Under the pieces are notes generated by a model, which did no database searches, was not told where the DNA came from, and saw only the letters and a program-made list of their open reading frames with translations. The position numbers were made by a program, and so were the translations under genes. From NCBI RefSeq assembly GCF_036226525.1, contig NZ_CP108487.1, positions 2,170,001-2,234,000 of the forward strand: a stretch of 64,000 nucleotides of DNA. The letters run 5' to 3'. Position 1 is the stretch's first letter. Every line of letters starts with the position of its first letter. This DNA comes from Kribbella sp. NBC_01245. Lineage in GTDB: Bacteria > Actinomycetota > Actinomycetes > Propionibacteriales > Kribbellaceae. Positions 17,582 to 27,000 of the stretch are shown here, piece by piece.

Positions 17582-18663
17582 TGGCTCTTGACGACCGAGG
17601 CCATCATGCCCTGGAGCTCGATCTTCGCCTGGTCGGCCGCACTGCGCAGCGCGTAGAAGCGGGCCAGCGTGAGCACGCCGTCGCTGCGCTCGATGACGCC
17701 GATGTAGCCGACCAGCTTCACGGTGCCGCTCTGACCGGTGAGCTCACCGGTCCAGGTGACGGACGTGAGCTTGGTGATCTTGGTCTGCCGTCCGGCCGGC
17801 GGCGTATCGACCTTGGGCGCGGACGTCTGCCAGTTGGTCATGTTCTTCTTCTCGGCGTTGATCGCCTGCGTCATCACCGCGGTGGCATCCGCCGACGTGC
17901 CCTTACCGGTCTGAACCCAGAACGCGCCCTGTCCGTCCTTCTTCAGGTAGACGCCCGTGGCGCCCTTCGGCGTCGCCCGAACGTAGCCGGGCATCGGCCG
18001 CACGAACACACCATGGCCGGCGTCGATCCCGACGTCCGTGCCATTCGGCCCATCCGTCGGCCCGTCAGTCGGCTCCGGCGACGTACTGACGGTCGGCTCC
18101 GGGCTCGGGTCGCCGCTGGGGTCTGCCGTGGGATCCGCGGTCGGGTCGGCCGTGGGATCCGTGGTCGGCGCCTCGGTCGGCTGGGAGTTGACGACCGGAC
18201 CGGGATCGGCCTCGTTCTTGTCGTCACCGCGGTTGAGGGTGAACGCGAGCACGGCACCGATGATCGCGACCACGACGAACCCGCCGATCGCGAGCACGAG
18301 CAGTTGCGCGTTGCTCTTCTTCGGAGCGGGCGCACCACCAGGACCCCAGCCAACGGGACCACCCGGGCCGCCCTGATTCCACTGACCCTGCGGCGGATAG
18401 CCCGGCTGACCACCAGGGCCCGGCTGACCGCCGTACTGCTGCCCCTGAGGTCCCTGACCCCCGTACGGCTGTCCAGGACCCGGCTGACCCGGCTGTCCAC
18501 CGTACGGCGGCTGGGCCGGTGGCTGCTGGCCGTACCCAGGCGGAGGTCCGTACCCAGGCGGAGGCCCCTGCGGCGGCTGCTGCCCGGGATAAGCAGGCTG
18601 ACCCTGATAACCGGTCTGACCGGGTCCGCCCGGGCCGTACGGCGGGTTCTGGTTGTCGGTCAT
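17578..18663 (-). CDS. Pro/Gly-rich single-pass membrane protein, paralogue A
   Basis: A 361-residue protein, the first of three tandem paralogues. Residues 1-115 are Tyr/Gly/Pro/Gln-rich (YGQQPPAQPPYGGQ and similar), like cytosolic tails that act as protein-interaction or phase-separating regions in actinobacterial membrane proteins. A membrane helix lies at about 120-142. The linker contains four repeats of DPTA or DPSG. The exported domain shares GYIGVIERSDGVLT with its paralogues but lacks their Cys pair. The start overlaps the stop of the PrsW-like gene by four bases and its stop overlaps the start of paralogue B, so three genes are translationally chained. Confidence 0.8.
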   Translation of the reverse strand: MTDNQNPPYGPGGPGQTGYQGQPAYPGQQPPQGPPPGYGPPPGYGQQPPAQPPYGGQPGQPGPGQPYGGQGPQGQQYGGQPGPGGQPGYPPQGQWNQGGPGGPVGWGPGGAPAPKKSNAQLLVLAIGGFVVVAIIGAVLAFTLNRGDDKNEADPGPVVNSQPTEAPTTDPTADPTADPTADPSGDPSPEPTVSTSPEPTDGPTDGPNGTDVGIDAGHGVFVRPMPGYVRATPKGATGVYLKKDGQGAFWVQTGKGTSADATAVMTQAINAEKKNMTNWQTSAPKVDTPPAGRQTKITKLTSVTWTGELTGQSGTVKLVGYIGVIERSDGVLTLARFYALRSAADQAKIELQGMMASVVKSQ

Positions 18664-19889
18664 GCCTGGGGCTCCTCTTCACGAGTCGAGGCGTCGTATC
18701 CGGTCGGTGCCACGGCTGGCGGCGTTGCCGCACCGCGCGCGCCCTTGGGCGTCGATCGGACCGAACTGCCACAGGCGGAGCAGAAGTCGGAGTGCGCGAT
18801 CAGTGGCATCTCACAGCGAGCACAGAAGGCCAGAGCGCCGGACGCGTGGTTCGAACCGCCACGAGCGGCCGACTCCAGTGCAGCCTCGAGTAGACCCTTG
18901 TGGAGCACAGTCCGGACCCGGATGACCAGTACGCCCAGGAGGAGCAATCCCCACACCACGCCAAGTGCGGCGCCTACGAGAGACCCCTGGCCTCCGACGA
19001 ACGAGAGCAGGTAGATGCCGGCCCAGAAAAGTACGTTCGCCCCGACGGCTTGCAACAGGCCCACGAAGTACCGCGGGGTGAAACCGTCGTACCCCTCGCC
19101 AAGGCCGGAGAACTCGGCTGCCGCGAGGCCGGACGCCGTACCGTAGATGAGCGGCTTCACGAAGCCCTGCAGCACCACGATGCTGACCCAGATACCCGCG
19201 CTGGCGCCGGGACCCGCGAAGCCTCCGCTGATCCACGCCCAGTGCAGCACCAACGTCTCGAAGCAGGCGAAGCCCACACCCGCGACGACGCCGAAGGTCA
19301 GACCGTCCATCAGGTCGTCGTACTTCGGCCGCGATGCCAGGTAGACCGGGCCGAGCTGACGGATCGCCTCGGACACGAGCGGCACCAGCAGTGCCATCAC
19401 GAGCAGGTCGCGCACCCGTGGGCCGGACCCGATCTCGCCGACGCCCTCGACCGCGAGGCCGAAGTTGCCGCGCCACAACCAGGTGAAGATGGCCGCGAGT
19501 ACGCCGGTCGCGACGAAGGCCGCGGCGACCACCGGGATCGGCTCGTCCTCCCAGAGGTTCACGTCGTACAAGTAGATGATGTAGACGATCGGCAGGGCGA
19601 AGGCCGCGACCATGATGGCCACCGGGAGCGCCCCGAGGGCCGCCGTGATCACCGTGATGGCGAGGGCGATGCCGAGGGCGATGCGATAGGTCTGCGGTCG
19701 CTGCCCGGCACCTTGCGGCATGATCGTCGAGACCAGCCGGAACGACGCGACCGGCTCGTCCGGCTTGGCGGCATAGGCCTTCTTGCGCTCGGCGTCCCCG
19801 GACTGCACGTCGTTGCCACAGTGGTGGCAGAAATGCGATACGTCGGGAACGTCAGAGCTACAGCGCGGACAGTCCACGCCATCCTCCAA
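18660..19889 (-). CDS. PrsW-like intramembrane protein with zinc ribbons at both ends
   Basis: A 409-residue polytopic protein of the PrsW family (intramembrane metalloproteases that cut anti-sigma factors). It has a double-Cys zinc ribbon at the N-terminus (CPRCSSDVPD then CHHCGND) and another near the C-terminus (CARCEMP then CSACGSS), with about eight membrane helices between. The family landmarks are DVNLWEDEPIP and MDGLTFGVVAGVGFACFET. However the catalytic EExxK motif reads SEAIRQ, so the first Glu is Ser, and the expected His in the later helix (region QGFVKPLIYGTASG) is not evident. It may therefore be an inactive relative or use a variant site. It leads a chain of three Pro/Gly-rich membrane proteins and follows coaE by 95 bases. 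Confidence 0.82.
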   Translation of the reverse strand: MEDGVDCPRCSSDVPDVSHFCHHCGNDVQSGDAERKKAYAAKPDEPVASFRLVSTIMPQGAGQRPQTYRIALGIALAITVITAALGALPVAIMVAAFALPIVYIIYLYDVNLWEDEPIPVVAAAFVATGVLAAIFTWLWRGNFGLAVEGVGEIGSGPRVRDLLVMALLVPLVSEAIRQLGPVYLASRPKYDDLMDGLTFGVVAGVGFACFETLVLHWAWISGGFAGPGASAGIWVSIVVLQGFVKPLIYGTASGLAAAEFSGLGEGYDGFTPRYFVGLLQAVGANVLFWAGIYLLSFVGGQGSLVGAALGVVWGLLLLGVLVIRVRTVLHKGLLEAALESAARGGSNHASGALAFCARCEMPLIAHSDFCSACGSSVRSTPKGARGAATPPAVAPTGYDASTREEEPQA

Positions 19890-19984
19890 ACGTAGGGACT
19901 TCGGACCACGGCAATGCCATGGCGAGGGGTAGTGGACAGGCTCTCATCCCGAACCGGCCCAACCCATCATTTCGCCCGCGGGGG

Positions 19985-20590
19985 TCACCCTTTCGTGACC
20001 TGGACACCACTCAGCCGCGGCCAGACCTCGTCGATCCGCGCATCGAGCTCGGCCAACGGGCCGTCGTTCGGCAACACCACGTCCGCCGCGGCCAGCCGTT
20101 GCTCGCGCGTTGCCTGGCTGGCGATCCGGGCGCGGGCCTCGTCTTCGCTCATCCCCCGGTTCGCGACCAGGCGGGCCAGTTGCACCTCAGGCGGTACGTC
20201 GACCACGAGCACCAGGTCGAACCGATCCGCCTGGCCCGTCTCCACCAGCAAGGGGATGTCGTGCACGATCACCGCGTCCGGATCCGCCGCCGCCTCGATC
20301 TCCGCAGCCCGCGCGCGGACCCGCGGATGGATGATCGCCTCGAGCTTTCGCCGTGCGGGCTCATCACCGAACACGAGCTTGCCCAGCGCCGGCCGGTCCA
20401 GGGCGCCCTCGGCGGTCAGCACTTCGTTGCCGAAGGCCTCTACCACCTCACGCAGCCCGTCCGTTCCGGGCGCGACCACCTCGCGGGCCAGCAGATCCGC
20501 GTCGATCACGACGGCACCACGAGCGGCGAGGCGCGAGCTCACCTCACTCTTGCCCGATCCGATCCCCCCGGTCAGCCCGACTCTCACCAT
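19985..20590 (-). CDS. coaE: Dephospho-CoA kinase
   Basis: Catalyses the last step of coenzyme A synthesis, ATP-dependent phosphorylation of dephospho-CoA. The protein has about 201 residues, the usual length for the single-domain form (mycobacterial homologues carry an extra C-terminal domain, absent here). The P-loop is [13 protein letters not shown] at the N-terminus; the substrate-binding [10 protein letters not shown], the [18 protein letters not shown] region, and [11 protein letters not shown] are all present. A GTG two codons upstream is possible, but the ATG at 20590 sits better behind AGGGTG. It lies between rpsA (upstream) and the PrsW operon on the same strand, the conserved actinobacterial order. 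Confidence 0.95.
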   Translation of the reverse strand: MVRVGLTGGIGSGKSEVSSRLAARGAVVIDADLLAREVVAPGTDGLREVVEAFGNEVLTAEGALDRPALGKLVFGDEPARRKLEAIIHPRVRARAAEIEAAADPDAVIVHDIPLLVETGQADRFDLVLVVDVPPEVQLARLVANRGMSEDEARARIASQATREQRLAAADVVLPNDGPLAELDARIDEVWPRLSGVQVTKG

Positions 20591-20608
20591 GGGCACACCC
20601 TAAACGTG

Positions 20609-20645
20609 CGGAACCCCCGCACCCTCAATGGGTGCGGGGGTTCCG
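20609..20645 (-). terminator. Terminator after rpsA
   Basis: Perfect 16-base stem (CGGAACCCCCGCACCC with its complement) and a five-base loop, just after the rpsA stop. No T-run follows, as is common in high-GC genomes. It separates rpsA from coaE. Confidence 0.85.
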
Positions 20646-20667
20646 GTGTCACTTACCGGAGGCTGGA

Positions 20668-22146
20668 TCAGCCCTGGCCGGTCAGCTTCTCGCGCAGAGC
20701 CTGCAGTGCCTCGTCCGAAGCGAGCGCACCCTCGACGGGTACGTCGTCCTTCGGCGCGGCGGCCGAGGAGTAGGTCGAAGCCTCGCCGGCCTCGACGTCC
20801 GCCGTCTTGGCGTCCTCGATCTGCTTCTTGTGGGCCTCCCAGCGCGTGTGGGCCTCGGCGTACTGCCGCTCCCACTCCTCGCGCTGAGCGTCGAAGCCCT
20901 CGAGCCACTCACCCGTCTCGGGGTCGAACCCGTCCGGGTAGATGTAGTTGCCTTCCTTGTCGTACGTCGCCGCCATGCCGTAAAGCGTGGGGTCGAAGTC
21001 GTCCGACACGGGGTCAACACCCTCGTTGGCCTGCTTCAGCGACAGCGAGATCCGGCGACGCTCGAGGTCGATGTCGATGATCTTGACCATCACATCGTCG
21101 TTCACCTGAACGACCTGCTCCGGGATCTCGACGTGACGCTCGGCCAGCTCGGAGATGTGCACCAGACCCTCGATGCCCTCCTCCACGCGGACGAACGCAC
21201 CGAACGGAACCAGCTTGGTGACCTTGCCGGGCACGATCTGGCCCATCTGGTGGGTCCGGGCGAACTGCTGCCACGGGTCTTCCTGGGTCGCCTTCAGCGA
21301 CAGCGAGACGCGCTCGCGGTCCATGTCGACGTCCAGCACCTCGACGGTGACCTCCTGGCCGACCTCGACGACCTCGGTCGGGTGGTCGATGTGCTTCCAG
21401 GACAGCTCGGAGACGTGCACCAGACCATCGACGCCGCCCAGGTCCACGAACGCACCGAAGTTGACGATCGAGGAGACGACACCCTTGCGGATCTGGCCCT
21501 TCTGCAGCTGGGTCAGGAAGTTCATCCGGACCTCGGACTGCGTCTGCTCCAGCCAGGCACGGCGCGACAGGACCACGTTGTTGCGGTTCTTGTCGAGCTC
21601 GATGATCTTGGCCTCGATCTCCTGGCCGACATACGGCTGGAGGTCGCGGACACGACGCATCTCGACGAGCGAGGCCGGCAGGAAGCCGCGGAGGCCGATG
21701 TCCAGGATGAGTCCACCCTTGACGACCTCGATGACGGTGCCGGTGACGACGCCGTCCTCTTCCTTGATCTTCTCGATCGTGCCCCACGCCTTCTCGTACT
21801 GAGCGCGCTTCTTGGACAGGATCAGACGGCCTTCCTTGTCCTCCTTCTGGAGAACCAGGGCCTCGACGTGATCGCCGACGTTGACGACCTCGTTCGGGTC
21901 GACGTCGTGCTTGATCGACAGCTCACGCGAAGGGATGACGCCCTCGGTCTTGTAACCGATGTCGAGGAGAACCTCGTCCCGGTCGACCTTGACGATGGTC
22001 CCCTCAACGATGTCGCCGTCGTTGAAGTACTTGATGGTCAGATCGATCGCCGCGAGGAAGTCTTCCTCCGACCCGATGTCATTGACCGCTACCTGCGGGG
22101 TGGTGCGAACTGCGGGGTCGAGAGGTGCCTCGATGCTGGCCGTCAT
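20668..22146 (-). CDS. rpsA: 30S ribosomal protein S1
   Basis: The mRNA-binding ribosomal protein S1, 492 residues, with four S1 (OB-fold) domains at about residues 35-105, 122-190, 207-277 and 294-364, as in other actinobacteria. Diagnostic segments are VDRDEVLLDIGYKTEGVIPS, GGLILDIGLRGFLPASLVEM, NFGAFVDLGGVDGLVHVSEL and PFGAFVRVEEGIEGLVHISE. The acidic/Gln-rich C-terminal tail (after FDPTLYGMAATYDKEG) is the variable region. A frame extends 32 codons upstream, but ATG at 22146 is the start that gives the conserved N-terminus. The gene normally sits next to polA in actinobacteria; here about 25 kb separates them. Confidence 0.96.
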   Translation of the reverse strand: MTASIEAPLDPAVRTTPQVAVNDIGSEEDFLAAIDLTIKYFNDGDIVEGTIVKVDRDEVLLDIGYKTEGVIPSRELSIKHDVDPNEVVNVGDHVEALVLQKEDKEGRLILSKKRAQYEKAWGTIEKIKEEDGVVTGTVIEVVKGGLILDIGLRGFLPASLVEMRRVRDLQPYVGQEIEAKIIELDKNRNNVVLSRRAWLEQTQSEVRMNFLTQLQKGQIRKGVVSSIVNFGAFVDLGGVDGLVHVSELSWKHIDHPTEVVEVGQEVTVEVLDVDMDRERVSLSLKATQEDPWQQFARTHQMGQIVPGKVTKLVPFGAFVRVEEGIEGLVHISELAERHVEIPEQVVQVNDDVMVKIIDIDLERRRISLSLKQANEGVDPVSDDFDPTLYGMAATYDKEGNYIYPDGFDPETGEWLEGFDAQREEWERQYAEAHTRWEAHKKQIEDAKTADVEAGEASTYSSAAAPKDDVPVEGALASDEALQALREKLTGQG

Positions 22147-22465
22147 GTGGTGAATTGCTCCGTGGGTGGGTGGTGTCGTCCGGGTGCGCTCAGGCCGTTT
22201 GATCGCCGAGCCGAAGGATTGTCCAGGAAGACCGTTGACCACCGACTGCCGCGAGCACGAGCCTGCTCCGTCCGAGGTCGCGCGGGCCCGTAGCGCATCT
22301 CACAGAATACGTGGATCAGTGAAGGCACGGCAACCCGGGGTGCCCGGCAACAACCGGCCACCCGCCGAGACAACCCGACGCCTGGACACAATGTACGACG
22401 CCGGAGCCCATCCGGCATCACAACATCGTGAAGATCCCACGCGCTGATCCAGCCGGGCGGCACGG
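22147..22465. other. Intergenic region upstream of rpsA
   Basis: About 320 bases between rpsA and the phosphotransferase gene, both on the minus strand. It holds a candidate rpsA promoter at 22304-22333 and would give a leader of about 150 bases. I see no gene, no strong terminator after the phosphotransferase and no known leader motif. Confidence 0.6.
22304..22333 (-). promoter_or_regulatory. Candidate rpsA promoter
   Basis: Minus-strand TTGCCG at 22333-22328, 18 bases, then TATTCT at 22309-22304. Both hexamers are near the housekeeping consensus. Confidence 0.45.
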
Positions 22466-23356
22466 CTATAGTTTCGGCCGGCCGGCGGCCAGGTCACCCG
22501 TGTCGGCCATCTTGACGAGCAACTCGCGCGCGGCGGCCGCGACCGGATTCTGGGCCGCCCGGCTCGCCAGCTCGATCAACGCCCACAGGTCCGCCTCACG
22601 CGCGCGCGTCTGCAGCGACTCGGCCAGCCCGGGAGCTCGCCGCCGTACGACGTCCAGAACCGCGCCTCCCAGCACGGGGTCGTCGCAGAAACGAAGCAGA
22701 TTGCCCAGGTCCGTGTACGGCGAGCCGCTGTGAGCGAACTCCCAGTCGATCAGACCGGTGATGGTCGCCGTCTCGGGATCGACCAGCAGGTTCTTCGGGT
22801 TGAAGTCGCTGTGCACGAGGCAGAACCGCTCCGGCGGCTCGGCCCGTTCGTCGATCTCGGCCAGCAGCACGGTCAGCTTCGCCCCACGAACCGGGTCGAG
22901 CACGGTCGAGTGCGCGTAGAAGAAGTCGACCAGACCACCGAGCTCGAACTCCCGCGGAATCAACTCGCCGTCGACGAACTCGCCTCCGCGCAGGAACGGC
23001 ATCCCGCTCAGCCGGGCCAGCAACTCCCCCAACTGCTCGCCGACTCGGCGGCGCTGCTCCTCTTTCACGGCCGCATCGGCGAGATACGTCTCGAGGTTGA
23101 CGCCGGGCAGGCGCTCGGTCAGCAGGTAAGGCGGCTCCTCCACCGAGCCTTGGAGCTTGGCGTCGAGCACCTTCGGCACCGGCAGCAGCCCCTGCACCAG
23201 CCGCAGCAGTGACATGTCGATGCCCACCCGGTTCGGGTCGCGCACGTAGAGCCGAATGACGGCTTCCTGCCCCGCCGCGCTCACGGCGAACGTCTCGCCG
23301 CCATAACCACCCGTCAACGGCACGGCACTCGCAGCGATCGACTCCCAGCCATCCAT
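22466..23356 (-). CDS. APH-type phosphotransferase family protein
   Basis: A 296-residue kinase-fold protein of the aminoglycoside phosphotransferase/choline kinase superfamily. The catalytic loop is LVHSDFNPKNLLVD and the metal-binding Asp lies in GLIDWEFAHSG, both intact. The N-lobe has the Gly-rich GGYGGETFAV loop and a Lys/Arg-containing AVIRLYVRD strand. Family members phosphorylate antibiotics, homoserine, choline or other small hydroxyl compounds; the substrate cannot be inferred here. It is divergent from a TetR regulator, and a perfect palindrome lies between them, so TetR may control it. Start ATG at 23356. Confidence 0.88.
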   Translation of the reverse strand: MDGWESIAASAVPLTGGYGGETFAVSAAGQEAVIRLYVRDPNRVGIDMSLLRLVQGLLPVPKVLDAKLQGSVEEPPYLLTERLPGVNLETYLADAAVKEEQRRRVGEQLGELLARLSGMPFLRGGEFVDGELIPREFELGGLVDFFYAHSTVLDPVRGAKLTVLLAEIDERAEPPERFCLVHSDFNPKNLLVDPETATITGLIDWEFAHSGSPYTDLGNLLRFCDDPVLGGAVLDVVRRRAPGLAESLQTRAREADLWALIELASRAAQNPVAAAARELLVKMADTGDLAAGRPKL

Positions 23357-23418
23357 GCCGCGAGTCTTGCAGAATTCCTTTCCGCTACTCGCGTTTCGTT
23401 AATGGAGTGGGCAAGTTT

Positions 23419-23434
23419 CGCTACGGCCGTAGCG
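23419..23434. promoter_or_regulatory. TetR-type operator
   Basis: CGCTACGGCCGTAGCG, a perfect 16-base palindrome, in the 97-base gap between the divergent phosphotransferase and TetR genes. Two more paired bases lie beyond one mismatch on each side. It is centred about 27 bases before the tetR start. Confidence 0.7.
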
Positions 23435-23453
23435 TAATCCGGAGGTGGCGAAC

Positions 23454-24005
23454 ATGACTCGAGGGCGACCGCGTGATCCCGGGGCGGACGCGCGCATCCT
23501 GGCGGCGGCCGCGGCCGAGATCCGGCAGCGTGGGTATGACGGTCTGTCGGTGGAGCGCGTCGCCGAGCAGGCGGGCGTCGCAAAGACCACGTTGTACCGA
23601 CGCTGGCCGACCAAGGCCCAACTGGTCATCGCGCTGATCACCCGGATGCGCTCCGACGTACCGTTCGAGCCGACCGGTGACGCCCGGCGCGATCTGACCG
23701 GGCTCGTCACGTCGATCGCCGCGAGTCTGGCGGGCACGTCCGCCGCGCTGATCGCCGACCTGGCCGCGGCCGCCGCGCGCGACCCGGCGGTCGGCGAAAG
23801 CGTCCACGCCCTCTGGGCCGAGCGCCACGGTGTCGTCACCGAAGTGGTCGCCCAGGCCCAGGCCGCCGGGGTGATCCACTCGCGCGTCCCGGCCGCCGTA
23901 CTGGTCGATCAACTCGTCGGCCCGCTCTACTACCGCCTTCTCATCACGGGCGAACCCGTCACCGAGTCGTACGCCCGCACCCTGACCGAACGAACTTTCA
24001 ACTGA
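23454..24005 (+). CDS. TetR family transcriptional regulator
   Basis: A 183-residue TetR-type repressor. The N-terminal HTH is plain: ARILAAAAAEIRQRGYDGLS, then VERVAEQAGVAKTTLYRRWP with the KTTLYRRW recognition helix. The C-terminal ligand and dimer domain (about 60-180) matches the TetR_C_16/33-like group, ending in a helix with LYYRLLITGEPV. The ATG at 23454 is chosen because GGAGG precedes it at a good distance; a GTG at 23445 overlaps that RBS. A perfect palindrome just upstream is the likely operator. Its stop overlaps the stop of the convergent FN3-CHAP gene by eight bases. Confidence 0.92.
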   Translation: MTRGRPRDPGADARILAAAAAEIRQRGYDGLSVERVAEQAGVAKTTLYRRWPTKAQLVIALITRMRSDVPFEPTGDARRDLTGLVTSIAASLAGTSAALIADLAAAAARDPAVGESVHALWAERHGVVTEVVAQAQAAGVIHSRVPAAVLVDQLVGPLYYRLLITGEPVTESYARTLTERTFN

Positions 24006-27000
24006 CGAACATGAAGTTGTCGATGCTGGAGATCGGTATGCGCCGTCGCGAGTAGGCCTCGGGTCGCACCGCGTTGTACTCCTCGATGATCGCGTAACTG
24101 CCGTCGAGCCCGGCCACCCAGGCCACGTGACCATAGGTGCCGGCGTTGAACTGGGCGATCGCGCCGACCGCGGGTGTTCGGGAGACAGCGCCGCCGTACT
24201 TGCGGGCGGCCTCGTCCCAGTTCTTGGCGTCGCCGTAGTTCCAGCCGTTGAACTTGGATCCGTCTCGCGGCTTGTAGTACTTGTCGACGCGCGAGGCGAC
24301 GAATGACGTGCACTGGTCGACCACGAACATGTAGGGATCGAGGATCCACCAGCCTCCCCACGGATAGTCGTCGTTTGTACCGAATGCCATCACTTCACCA
24401 CCTGACGGGAGTCCGTACTTGCCGTAGCGGTCGGAGACGACCCGGTACAGGTAGCAGCCGTGCACGTAGTAGACGCGGGCATGGGTGCCGGTGATGAGGA
24501 TCGCGGCGTTGCTCCACGTACTGCCACGACAGGTCTTCACCTGGACCGTGTAACCCGTGGCGTACGACGCGGAGTTCCAGTAGACGTCGACGGAGTGGTC
24601 GTCGGTTCTCGGCACGGCTCGCACATTGGTGACTGGTGCGGGCGTGATGATCGTCAGGGTTGCTATGGCCGTCGGGTTCGGCGCGACGCTGTAGCCGGCG
24701 AGGTTCTCGGCCGCAAGCACGAAGATGTACGTCCGCCCTGGGATCAAGTAGCTCATGGTGAAGTCGCAGCAGACCACTGGGTAGACCGCTTGCGTCCAGT
24801 TCTCCTGATCGCTCAGGCGGTACCAGATGCGGTAGTAGACGTTCGGGGTCGGACTAGCCGTCCACGTGAACCTGACCGCCGTATCGCCAGAGGGAGTCGC
24901 CGTGAGGTTTGTAGGCCTTTCAGGGATCGGCGGCATCGGCTTAGCCCCTGCGGCGACAGACGGCGCCGAATCGCCTGCGAGGTTTGTCGACCTGACACGG
25001 AACTCGTAGTACGTGCCGTTCGCCAGGTAGCTGACGGTGAACGTGCAGCAGGTGTCGAGCGGGTACTTGAGGCGCTGCGAGGTACCACCGGCCGGGCGGT
25101 ACTCGATCCAGTAGTAGACGTCAGGGCTGGTACTGGCCTTCCAGCGAAGCGTCACCTTGCCATCGCCCGGTGCGGCCGTCAGACCAGTCGGTGCGGCTGG
25201 TAGTGGCGGTAGCGGCCGCGCCTTTGCAGTGTTGGAGGCAGAGCTGTCACCGGACACGTTGGTCGCACGCAGCCGGAACTCGTAGGTGGTTCCGTTGGCC
25301 AGGTACGACACGGTGAACGTGCAGCACGTGTCCACCGGGTACTGCAGCCGCTGCCAAGCACCACCGACAGGTCGGTACTCGATCCAGTAGTAGACGCTCG
25401 GACTCGGGCTGGCCGACCAGTGCAGCGTCACCTGGCCATTACCGGCCTGAGCGGAGAGGTTGGACGGCGGCAACGGCAGCCCGCCAACCGCGGTAGCACT
25501 CGCTACGGCCGAGGTAAGTCCCTCGCCGCCAGGGTTCTCGGCCGACACCTTGAACTCGTAGACGTGTCCGTGGACCAGAGGCCCGACACTGTGCGCCGTA
25601 CGGTCTGTCGGGTAGATCCCCTTGGTGAAGCCCTGCCCGGCCGTCACATCCCGCTGGTAGATCCAGTAGTAGTAAAGACCGTCGCCAGCAGAGTCCCAAT
25701 CAAGGTCGATGCTGCCATCGCCCGCAGCGATCGCCGTCAGACCTGTCGGAGCGGGTGGCGGGCTGTAGCGAGAAGTGGCCCGTGCTGGATCAGACTGCGG
25801 GCCGTCGCCAGTTGTGTTGGTACCAGCCACTTTGAAGTCGTACACGTGGTTGTGGAGCAATAGGCCCGCAGTGTGGGTACAGCACTCCCCCACCGGCAGT
25901 GGGAGCTTCTTGTACACGGTCTCGCCTGCAGTGACGTCTCGCTGGTAGACCCAGTAGTAGAGGTCCGACGCGGGCTCACTCCAGTTCAGCCGGATACGGC
26001 CGTCCGCGAGGGTGGTGGCCGTCAGACCCGTCACCTTCGGCGGTAGCGGCAGCTGCGGTGTTGCCTGGACAGCGTTCGAGTAGGTGGATTCACCGCCTTG
26101 AGCGATGGCTGTCACCTTGAACTCGTACGTGTGGTCGTTGACGAGGTATCCCGCCGTGAACTGGCAACACGTCGTCAACGGCAGCGGCAGCTTGGTGAAC
26201 TCGACCTGGCCTTCCGTCACGTCACGCTGGTAGATCCAGAACCAGGTGTCGGACGAGTTCGCCTTCCAGTTCAACCGGACCTGCCCGTTGAGCGCGACCG
26301 CCTCGAGCTCGGATGGGGCGGCCGGTGCCGGGTACGTCGAGGTGGCACGCACGGTGTTGGACGCGGGCGAGTTACCGCCGGAGTTGGACGTCTCGACCTT
26401 GAACTCGTACTCATGGTTGTGCGCGAGATAGCCGGCCTTCAACTGGCAACAGCTGACGGGCAACGGCAGCTCGGTGAAGGTGGTGTCGCCCGCAGTGACG
26501 TCCCGCTGGTAGACCCGGTAGTAGACGTTCTCGCTAGGCCCGGACCACTTGAGCTCGATAGTCCCGTCAGCCTGTGGTACGGCGGTCAACCCCGTCGGCG
26601 CCGGCGGTACGGCGTACTTGGCTGTAGCTCTTGTAGGTCCAGACCGCGCCGATTCGCCTCCGCCGTGCGTAGCGGTGATGACGAACTCGTACTCGTGGTT
26701 ATGCGCCAACCACAAGGCTTTCGCCGTTGTATCCCGCGAGTCGCCGTCACCGACCGGGCTGAACTCTGTCTCGCCCGCCGTGATGTCCCGCCGGTACGCC
26801 GTGTAGCTCCAGGCATACGGCACCGCAGTCCACGCCAGCACCACCGAACCGTCAGACCCGGCCGTAGCCGTCAGACCCACTGGTGCGGGTGGCGCGGCGA
26901 TAGTGACGGCCACACTCCGCGTAGGCGTCGGCAGCCCCTCACCCGCGCTATTGCTGGCCGTAACCCGGAACTCGTACGTATGGCCCGTCTTGAAGCCACC

